Below, in pieces: positions 51,269-57,526 of a stretch of 64,000 nucleotides of DNA. Origin of the DNA: Clostridium pasteurianum (GTDB taxonomy: Bacteria; Bacillota; Clostridia; Clostridiales; Clostridiaceae); assembly GCF_001705235.1 (NCBI RefSeq), contig NZ_MCGV01000001.1, positions 1,798,001 through 1,862,000 of the forward strand, written 5' to 3'. The notes under the pieces are model-generated. The model had not been told where the DNA came from and did no database searches. It was given only the letters and a program-made list of their open reading frames with translations. Within the stretch, counting starts at the first letter, position 1. Every line of letters begins with the position of its first letter. The translations under genes and the position numbers were made by a program.

Positions 51269-52216
51269 TCATACATTATATACAGTTTTTATAAACCTTA
51301 TATTTTGAGCTTTTAGGCTCATTGCAACAGAATTTGTTATGCAGCTGCACTCATCAAATCTAACCTCGTGCAAGAACTGACAATTAGTAATGCCTGTAGC
51401 TGCAAAATATACATCTTCACCCTTCACAAGATCGTTTAAGGTAAGCGATTTAGAAACATCATCAATGCCCATTTTTTTGCATCGTTCAATTTCTGTATCT
51501 GTGTGAGGTATAAGTTTAGCCTGCATATCGCCGCCCATGCATTTAATTGCAGCTGCTGCTATAACGCCTTCAGGTGCTCCTCCTGTTCCCATAAAAATGT
51601 CAACGCCTTGATTTTGAAGTCCACAGGATACTATTGCTTCAACATCACCCTCTCCAAAAAGTTTTATTGATGCTCCAAGTTTTCTTGCTGCATTTACTAT
51701 ATCCTTATGTCTACTCCTATCTTGAGCTATAATAGTAATATTTCTTACATCTTTATTTAAAGCTTTTGCTGTATTTATTATATTTTCCTCAGGTGATTTA
51801 TCTATATCTATTGCACCCTTAGCTTTTTTCCCTACAGCAATCTTTTTCATATACATATCTGGTGCATGAAGAAGGGAATCACCTGCTCCCATGGCAACTA
51901 CGGCTATACCGTTAGATAATCCTTTCGCTATAAGCGTAGTGCCGTCAACAGGGTCAACTGCTATATCCATTTTAGGCATATCATCTTGCCACATTCCAAC
52001 TTTTTGCCCTATATAGAGCATGGGAGCTTCATCTAATTCTCCTTCTCCTATTACTACTGTTCCTCTTATAGGCATAGACTTGAAGGCTTCATTCATTCCA
52101 TCAACAGCTTTTTGATCCGCTTCGTTCTTGTCTCCTCTTCCTATTAACTTTGATGATCCAATGGCTGCCGCTTCTGTTACTTTCACAAGCCCAAGTTCCA
52201 TAAATTCATATATCAA
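51269..52216 (-). CDS. glpX: class II fructose-1,6-bisphosphatase (GlpX)
   Basis: 315 aa, GlpX family: metal-binding and catalytic motifs VIGEGELDEAPMLYIG, DPVDGTTLIAKG and GTGGAPEGVIAAAAIKCMGG. It removes the C1 phosphate of fructose 1,6-bisphosphate (some homologues also act on sedoheptulose bisphosphate). Start TTG with AAGGGTGA upstream. As last gene of the galactitol-type PTS/aldolase/DhaKL operon, it would turn triose phosphates made from the substrate back into fructose 6-phosphate, or hydrolyse a pathway-specific bisphosphate. Its placement in a catabolic operon is unusual for a gluconeogenic enzyme. Confidence 0.92.
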   Translation of the reverse strand: MIYEFMELGLVKVTEAAAIGSSKLIGRGDKNEADQKAVDGMNEAFKSMPIRGTVVIGEGELDEAPMLYIGQKVGMWQDDMPKMDIAVDPVDGTTLIAKGLSNGIAVVAMGAGDSLLHAPDMYMKKIAVGKKAKGAIDIDKSPEENIINTAKALNKDVRNITIIAQDRSRHKDIVNAARKLGASIKLFGEGDVEAIVSCGLQNQGVDIFMGTGGAPEGVIAAAAIKCMGGDMQAKLIPHTDTEIERCKKMGIDDVSKSLTLNDLVKGEDVYFAATGITNCQFLHEVRFDECSCITNSVAMSLKAQNIRFIKTVYNV

Positions 52217-52247
52217 TGCTAATCACCCTTCCAACATGATGATATTT

Positions 52248-52871
52248 CTACTCGAAACTCTGTGCCATACCTTTAAATATGAACATAACAGCCGTAGCGC
52301 CCGAATCTGGTCTGCCAAGAGATTTTTCTCCATAGTATGCTGCTCTACCGTGAACGGATTTTATTTTCTTTGTATCTTCAACGCCTTGTTTAGCTGCTTC
52401 ATATGCACTATTAAAAGCAGTTTTTGCATCTACATTTTCTTCTGCTGCCTTTTCAAGAGCTTTAACTCCTGGATCTAAAGCATCAAGCATGGTTTTCTGT
52501 CCTACTTTAGCTTTTCCTCTTTCCATAACTCCATTTACAGCAGCTCTTCCCATTTTTGAAGCAGTTAAAAGATCTATCTCTGTTTTGCCTTTAGCTTCTT
52601 TGGCTGCTTTAATGAAGCATGTTGATATAAGAGTTCCCATAGTAGATGGTACTACGGAGTTCATTTTCATTCCAAGCTTCATTAGCACTACACCTATATC
52701 ATCTGAATCTATGTTGTCAATTTCATTATAAACAGCTGTGAAGCCAGAAGTCATTGTAAGTCCTAAGTCTCCATCACCCATTGCTCCATCAAGTTCTATG
52801 AGATATTGTTTTTCTTCATTCATTACTTTTACTATTTCACCAAGCATTTTCTTTAAAGATTGTTTGTTCAT
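52248..52871 (-). CDS. dhaL: dihydroxyacetone kinase subunit DhaL
   Basis: 207 aa from the ATG of MNKQSLKKMLGE (GGAGTG upstream). Nucleotide-binding helical-barrel subunit with the Mg2+-binding pattern LDGAMGDGDLG (D28, D33, D35), SVVPSTMGTLIS and C-terminal GRAAYYGEKSLGRPDSGATA. With DhaK it phosphorylates dihydroxyacetone. In PTS-type enzymes DhaL carries ADP and is rephosphorylated by DhaM; no DhaM is in the operon, so DhaM is encoded elsewhere or the enzyme uses ATP. Starts 18 bp after dhaK. Confidence 0.92.
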   Translation of the reverse strand: MNKQSLKKMLGEIVKVMNEEKQYLIELDGAMGDGDLGLTMTSGFTAVYNEIDNIDSDDIGVVLMKLGMKMNSVVPSTMGTLISTCFIKAAKEAKGKTEIDLLTASKMGRAAVNGVMERGKAKVGQKTMLDALDPGVKALEKAAEENVDAKTAFNSAYEAAKQGVEDTKKIKSVHGRAAYYGEKSLGRPDSGATAVMFIFKGMAQSFE

Positions 52872-52888
52872 ATCTATCACTCCGTTTC

Positions 52889-53890
52889 CTAAAATTGCTT
52901 AAAGAATGGTGAATATGCTTTAAAATCAAGAAGCTCTTTTAATTCGTCATCTAATTTAAGAAGTGTTAAAGACATACCAGCCATTTCCATAGAAGTTGCA
53001 AATTCACCTACATAGTTTCTATATATTTTTATTCCTTTTGAAGTTAATATTTCATTTACTTTTCTATAAGCTATATATAATTCTTCAAGAGGTGTAGCTC
53101 CAAGTCCATTAACAAGTACTGAAACTTCATCCCCTTCTTTATATGGAAGGTCTTCAATTATTTTATTAAGCATTATTTCAACAACTTCATCATTTGTTTT
53201 TAATTTTCCTCTTTCAATTCCAGGCTCACCGTGTATTCCCATTCCTATTTCCATTTCATCGTCTGCAATAGTGAAAGTTGGCTTTCCTGCTTCTGGCACT
53301 GTACATGGAGTAAGTGCAACTCCCATAGTTCTTGTATTATCAACTGCTTTCTGAGTAACTTCCTTTACTTCTTTAAGAGAATACATTTTTTCTGCAGCTG
53401 CTCCAGCTATTTTGTAAGCATAAAATAATCCAGCAACTCCTCTTCTCTTATCTTCTTCTCCCTTTGGTGCTGATGCAACATCATCTGTAACCAAAACTTC
53501 TTCAACTTCTATATCATCCATGGAAGCAAGATCAGCTGCCATTCCAAAATTCATAATATCTCCGCCGTATCTTCCATAAAGGTGGAGAACTCCTGCTCCA
53601 TTATCTATTGCCTTATCAACTTCATACATACACTCTGCACTTGGAGATGCAAATACATTTCCAACTGTTACTCCATCAGCAAGGCCATAACCAACATAGC
53701 CTAAGAAAGTAGGAAGATGTCCTGAACCTCCCCCTGTTGCTATGGCAACCTTTCCTTTTTTCCTTTCATCTGCTCTAACAATGCATCTAAAATTATCATT
53801 AACCATTTTTAAGCTTTCAGGATGAGCAAGCACAATTCCCTCTATAGTCTCTCTTGGAAAATCTTCAGCTTTATTCATTAACTTTTTCAT
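52889..53890 (-). CDS. dhaK: dihydroxyacetone kinase subunit DhaK
   Basis: 333 aa from the ATG of MKKLMNKAEDF (GGAGG 9 bp upstream). Substrate-binding subunit: GGGSGHLPTFLGYVG (residues 53-67) and the His that binds dihydroxyacetone covalently, H220 in GMGIHGEPGIER, equivalent to E. coli H218. Works with DhaL encoded next. Its partner upstream is a class II aldolase; a 45-bp hairpin lies between the two genes. The combination suggests free dihydroxyacetone is formed by the aldolase step. Confidence 0.93.
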   Translation of the reverse strand: MKKLMNKAEDFPRETIEGIVLAHPESLKMVNDNFRCIVRADERKKGKVAIATGGGSGHLPTFLGYVGYGLADGVTVGNVFASPSAECMYEVDKAIDNGAGVLHLYGRYGGDIMNFGMAADLASMDDIEVEEVLVTDDVASAPKGEEDKRRGVAGLFYAYKIAGAAAEKMYSLKEVKEVTQKAVDNTRTMGVALTPCTVPEAGKPTFTIADDEMEIGMGIHGEPGIERGKLKTNDEVVEIMLNKIIEDLPYKEGDEVSVLVNGLGATPLEELYIAYRKVNEILTSKGIKIYRNYVGEFATSMEMAGMSLTLLKLDDELKELLDFKAYSPFFKQF

Positions 53891-53923
53891 ATTATTCAAC
53901 CTCCGTGTAATTCTGTAGAAATT

Positions 53924-53968
53924 TTAACTTATGCACAACTTATAAAAATATAAGTGTGCATAAGTTAA
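53924..53968 (-). other. strong intercistronic hairpin between aldolase and dhaK
   Basis: 14-bp perfect arms TTAACTTATGCACA/TGTGCATAAGTTAA, continued by CTTATA/TATAAG around an AAAA loop, about 20 paired bases. No T-run follows on the minus strand, so it is more likely an mRNA processing or stability element, or a partial terminator, that sets different levels of the flanking genes. The ATGCAC/GTGCAT cores resemble the activator boxes at 57030-57119. Confidence 0.65.
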
Positions 53969-53980
53969 TAACTTTGTATT

Positions 53981-54646
53981 TTACTTGTTAGGGAATTTAA
54001 TTTGTGAAGGATATTCCCACTTTTGAAGTTCTTCAGATCCAAATGCTTCTGGCTCTTTGCCTCCATTTATAACAAGTGTTCTATAATAAACTTCTGCTAA
54101 TTCTTCTACATAGTGTGCTTTTAATAATGCTTCATCTGGGTCTTTATCAGCTGCAACTACACCATGTTTTTCAAGTAGTATTACATCTGCTCTTTTTATA
54201 GGCTCTACAACACTATCAGATAAAGCTGTTGTACCAGGTCTACCATATGGAGCTACAGGGATTACTGCATCCTTTAGTCCAAGGTTTGCACATTCATATA
54301 TTATTGCAGGTATTTCTTTTCTAAGTACTGCAAAAGCTGTAGCAATACGTGAATGTGTATGTGCAATGGCAAATATGTCTGATCTTGTTTTATAAACTGC
54401 AAGATGCATTAACAATTCACTTGTAGGCTTTAACCCTGTAACGTTTTCAATAACGTTTGCATCCAAATCAACTACACATATATCGTGATAAGTTAATAAC
54501 TCTCTATCAACTCCTGTAGGTGTTACAACAACATATCCAGTTTCTTTATCTCTTATACTGAAATTTCCTGATCTGTGTTTACAAAGTCCTGATCTATCAG
54601 CTTCTAATGCTATTTTTACTACTTTCTTTTTTAAATCTTCTAACAC
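53981..54646 (-). CDS. class II aldolase (fuculose/ribulose-phosphate aldolase family)
   Basis: 221 aa from the GTG of VLEDLKKKVVKIA (GGAG 8 bp upstream). Zinc-dependent aldolase/adducin fold with E77 (GLKPTSE), H96/H98 (IAHTHS) and H161 (LLEKHG): the same metal ligands and spacing as FucA (E73, H92, H94, H155). It cleaves a phosphorylated sugar by retro-aldol reaction. Whether the phosphate sits on the ketose half (giving DHAP) or the other half (giving free dihydroxyacetone) is not visible, but the adjoining DhaKL favours the latter. Follows the PTS IIC gene by 42 bp. Confidence 0.9.
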   Translation of the reverse strand: MLEDLKKKVVKIALEADRSGLCKHRSGNFSIRDKETGYVVVTPTGVDRELLTYHDICVVDLDANVIENVTGLKPTSELLMHLAVYKTRSDIFAIAHTHSRIATAFAVLRKEIPAIIYECANLGLKDAVIPVAPYGRPGTTALSDSVVEPIKRADVILLEKHGVVAADKDPDEALLKAHYVEELAEVYYRTLVINGGKEPEAFGSEELQKWEYPSQIKFPNK

Positions 54647-54688
54647 AATTACCACTCCATTCGAATAATATTTAATTGATGAAATTTA

Positions 54689-56050
54689 CTATTTTGCAGC
54701 TTTTGCTTCTGCTGCTTCATCAATTTTTTTCATGTATTTTGCATACCAGAAGAACAATCCAAAGTAGCCTACTAAAAGAATTGCTGGTATAAATTCACCG
54801 TTTATTACATTAAGTCCATGTGCTAATAACCATCTTAATTCTGGCATTTCTACACCAAAGTAAGTTATATACTGTCCAGCAGGTACTTTTATAGTTGAAA
54901 CCGATCTAGCAAGGTTAGTTACTATTGGTGAGAAACTTGTTGAAACCATTAAATAAATAGGTGTAGCAATGAATCCTAAAATAAGCATTCTTACTAAGTT
55001 ACCACCAGTTACGATAAGTGCTGGTACGAAAACTACAACGTTTATTATGCCTGCTAATGGTATAACATTATTTAATCCCATTTTTGACATAGCAACAGCA
55101 AGAATTAATTCAAAAGGTACTAGTATTATAGATGCAACCCATATTTCTGATTGTCCAGCTAAGAACGGCCAGTCAAGACCAATGTATATTTCTCTTCCTT
55201 TGAATCTCTTTTTCATAACTGCACTTGTAGCATCAGCTATTGGAGCTAGAGCCTGCATGAATAATTTAGCAACCATAGGGAATAGAACAAGAGCCGTTGC
55301 AACCTGCATAGCAGTATTTAAAATATCCTTAACGCTATATCCAGCGCATGCTGCTATTAAACCACCTACGATAAATCCCATTACACTGTTTTCACCGAAT
55401 ATTCCAATTTTCTCTTTTAAATGCTCTGCATTAAGATTTGACTTATTTATTCCAGGCACAAAATCTAAAAGTCTGTTTATAGGTGCAAGTAACGCTGCCT
55501 GTATACACATATAGTGTGAACATGCTACTCCAGGTATTTTAGTAATTCTGTATAATTGTTTTTGTGATATATCTGCACTTTTAAGCTCTAAAATAACTTG
55601 AATTGATGCTGCAAAGAATCCTAAAGGTACACTCTTAGTTACTGCTGCAACCATAGTTGCTGTGAAAATTTTTCCCCAAACATTCCATAAATCAACGTTA
55701 AGACAGTCTGTCCACTTAAATGCTAACATTAAAATATTTATTCCAATTTGAAGAGGGAAAACAAGTACCGCATATGGCCATGCCCAAGCTATGGCTGACA
55801 TAGGGGCCCAACCAACATCTATAGAGTTTAAAGTTATTCCTGTATTTTTAACAAATGCTGAAGCGGCAGGGCTTATAGCATTAAACATAAAACTAAGTAC
55901 TACGTTCATTCCTGTAAAAGCTACACCAAGTGTGATGCCGGCAATAATTGCTTTTTTAGGTTTCATCTTCATGAATAATCCAAGGATTATCATAATTACT
56001 GGTAGAAATATTGCGGCTCCTAATCCCAATATATAATTAACAACTGCCAT
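54689..56050 (-). CDS. gatC: PTS galactitol-family IIC permease
   Basis: 453 aa, about ten to twelve membrane segments, EIIC-GAT family (MAVVNYILGLGAAIFLPVIMIILGL, IMLGLFMKMKPKKAIIAG, SIDVGWAPMSAIAWAWPYAVLVFPLQ, GREIYIGLDWPFLAGQSEIWVAS). Translocates and phosphorylates its sugar or polyol together with IIB (56176) and IIA (56496). GGGAGG precedes the ATG. 125 bp separate it from IIB, and that gap holds a stable hairpin. Galactitol itself is not established: no tagatose-6-phosphate enzymes accompany it. Confidence 0.9.
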   Translation of the reverse strand: MAVVNYILGLGAAIFLPVIMIILGLFMKMKPKKAIIAGITLGVAFTGMNVVLSFMFNAISPAASAFVKNTGITLNSIDVGWAPMSAIAWAWPYAVLVFPLQIGINILMLAFKWTDCLNVDLWNVWGKIFTATMVAAVTKSVPLGFFAASIQVILELKSADISQKQLYRITKIPGVACSHYMCIQAALLAPINRLLDFVPGINKSNLNAEHLKEKIGIFGENSVMGFIVGGLIAACAGYSVKDILNTAMQVATALVLFPMVAKLFMQALAPIADATSAVMKKRFKGREIYIGLDWPFLAGQSEIWVASIILVPFELILAVAMSKMGLNNVIPLAGIINVVVFVPALIVTGGNLVRMLILGFIATPIYLMVSTSFSPIVTNLARSVSTIKVPAGQYITYFGVEMPELRWLLAHGLNVINGEFIPAILLVGYFGLFFWYAKYMKKIDEAAEAKAAK

Positions 56051-56140
56051 TTTTAATTCCTCCCGTTTATAAATTTTATATATATTATTTCCATGATCTG
56101 TGTTATAATTACCTAAATACGATTATTTATTTATCTTTTT

Positions 56141-56170
56141 CCCAATAGGTTTTTCAGTAACCTACTGGGA
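56141..56170. other. hairpin between gatB-type and gatC-type genes
   Basis: Stem CCCAATAGGTT/AACCTACTGGG, one mismatch, 7-nt loop. A T-run follows on the plus strand only, so on the operon (minus) strand it is a hairpin without U-tract, possibly an mRNA stability element; on the plus strand it would be a good terminator blocking antisense transcripts. Confidence 0.6.
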
Positions 56171-56175
56171 TTTTT

Positions 56176-56466
56176 TTATGCACCAAGATATTCTTTTAAT
56201 TTTTCAAACTCCTCATCTATTCCAATTCCAGTTAAGAATGCAATTCCGTTTATTGTTGGCTTTCCAAAATCATGTCCTGCTGAAACTATTGACACGTATA
56301 TATCGCATTGATCTATGATGCTTTCTAGAGACTTTATGTCAACTGCTTCAACGTCTACTGGAATTCCCTCATCTTCACACATACTAGCAATTTTAGATGC
56401 AACCGTTTGAGACGTAGCAACCCCTGAACCACAAGCAACAAAAACTTTTTTTCTAACACCACTCAT
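56176..56466 (-). CDS. gatB: PTS galactitol-family IIB component
   Basis: 96 aa. P-loop with phosphorylated C12 in KVFVACGSGVATSQTVASKI, family motif of IIB-Gat/Lac-2 type proteins. Passes phosphate from IIA His67 to the sugar on IIC. Second gene of the operon, 29 bp after IIA; GGAGG before the ATG. Full length. Confidence 0.93.
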   Translation of the reverse strand: MSGVRKKVFVACGSGVATSQTVASKIASMCEDEGIPVDVEAVDIKSLESIIDQCDIYVSIVSAGHDFGKPTINGIAFLTGIGIDEEFEKLKEYLGA

Positions 56467-56495
56467 AATAAATACCTCCTCAAAGTTTTTTAATT

Positions 56496-56969
56496 TTATT
56501 TATTATCCCCATATAAAACTTTATTTAATATGGTAATTACTTCCGTTTTCTCTTTACAATTATATAAGCTTATAAGTGTTTCTTTGTCAGATAATATTGA
56601 CATAAGTTTACTTAAGGTTTTTACTTGATCTTCAGGTTTTCTAACTGCCATCATTATAATTAATTTTGCCTCTACATCTTTTTCTCCAAAGCCCATTTCT
56701 TTAAATATTACTGGATTTTTTAACTTTGCCACTACTATGGCAGCTTTGTTAACATGTATGGCATCAGTATGTGGAAGAGCAACTTTAACTCCTGCAGTAT
56801 TAAGTCCTGTTGGAAAAACCTTTTCTCTATCTAAAACACCTTTAATATATGATTCTTTTACATACCCCCTTTGCTGTAATTCTGAAGCTAATTTTTTTAA
56901 TAGTTCTTCTCTACTATCAGCTTTGTAATCTAAAAAGATTAGTTCTTCATGTAATAAAGTCTCCTCCAT
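56496..56969 (-). CDS. gatA: PTS fructose/galactitol-type IIA component
   Basis: 157 aa, EIIA type 2 fold (fructose-mannitol family): phospho-acceptor H67 in VKVALPHTDAIHV, N-terminal EELIFLDYKADSREELLKKLA. First gene of the operon; its start codon lies 40 bp downstream of the -12 element of a sigma-54 promoter. GGAGG precedes the ATG. HPr-P donates phosphate to it; it also may signal to the PRD activator encoded divergently. Confidence 0.92.
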   Translation of the reverse strand: MEETLLHEELIFLDYKADSREELLKKLASELQQRGYVKESYIKGVLDREKVFPTGLNTAGVKVALPHTDAIHVNKAAIVVAKLKNPVIFKEMGFGEKDVEAKLIIMMAVRKPEDQVKTLSKLMSILSDKETLISLYNCKEKTEVITILNKVLYGDNK

Positions 56970-57008
56970 TTTTCTTCCTCCCTACTAAAACCTTTACACC
57001 ATTTTATA

Positions 57009-57025
57009 TAGCAATTTGCGTGCCA
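57009..57025 (-). promoter_or_regulatory. sigma-54 (-24/-12) promoter of the galactitol-type PTS operon
   Basis: On the minus strand TGGCAC, 5 nt, TTGCTA, the same consensus as at 2085-2101 apart from the 5-nt spacer. 40-56 bp upstream of the IIA start. Confidence 0.9.
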
Positions 57026-57029
57026 ACTT

Positions 57030-57119
57030 AGTGCATAGTATTAAAACCTTTACATTCTCTTGCACAAAAGCGAAAAAATATGCACTAAAAAAATTCAAAA
57101 TGTGAAGTGCATATTTTTT
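57030..57119. promoter_or_regulatory. candidate upstream activator boxes for the second LevR-type regulator
   Basis: AGTGCATA at 57030-57037 and a 14-bp perfect inverted repeat AAAAAATATGCACT (57073-57086) / AGTGCATATTTTTT (57106-57119) with a 19-bp spacer, all 5-95 bp upstream of the sigma-54 promoter. Different in sequence from the boxes of the first system (AGTGTTTA), consistent with separate activators. The rest of the gap up to 57332 shows nothing else firm. Confidence 0.65.
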
Positions 57120-57332
57120 ATAGCTATATTTCATACTAAAAATAGTTTCTGCATAGTACTTAGTTTGCTATTGCATTCGACATATATCCATATTTGATTT
57201 ATTTTTGTTGATTTTTATTTAATTTTATAATAAAGTAATTATATAAATTAGTTCTTCCCTAATTTTAATATAAGCACCTATTCCTTTACTCTACCCTTTA
57301 CAATCAAAAATCTAATTCTAAGAGGAGACATT

Positions 57333-57479
57333 ATGAAAAATTTAATTTTTTACTTATTAGTGTTAGTCTGTATTGTTCTTTTCTTTTTACTACTATTTTA
57401 TAGGAATATATATCTTATTGCCTTTAACTTTATATTGGTTTTAGTACTCAGCAAGCTGAAATTTGCAAACAAGAATTAG
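57333..57479 (+). CDS. 48-aa membrane peptide upstream of the activator gene
   Basis: Short reading frame, 48 codons, ATG preceded by AGAGGAGA at ideal distance. Almost wholly hydrophobic: MKNLIFYLLVLVCIVLFF, a short YRN turn, then IYLIAFNFILVLVLSKLKF and a basic end KFANKN, so probably two membrane segments in a hairpin. Ends 47 bp before the TTG of the LevR-type activator and on the same strand, so probably cotranscribed. Family not recognised. The good ribosome binding site and hydrophobic pattern favour a real gene over chance. Confidence 0.6.
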   Translation: MKNLIFYLLVLVCIVLFFLLLFYRNIYLIAFNFILVLVLSKLKFANKN

Positions 57480-57526
57480 CAATCATATCTTTCTAATGGA
57501 CTATTCAAAATAAAGTAGGTGATTAT

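Noticed and set aside
54969-55514. A 181-codon open frame antisense to the PTS IIC gene
   Set aside because: It is a shadow of a conserved membrane protein; no ribosome binding site and no recognisable domain.
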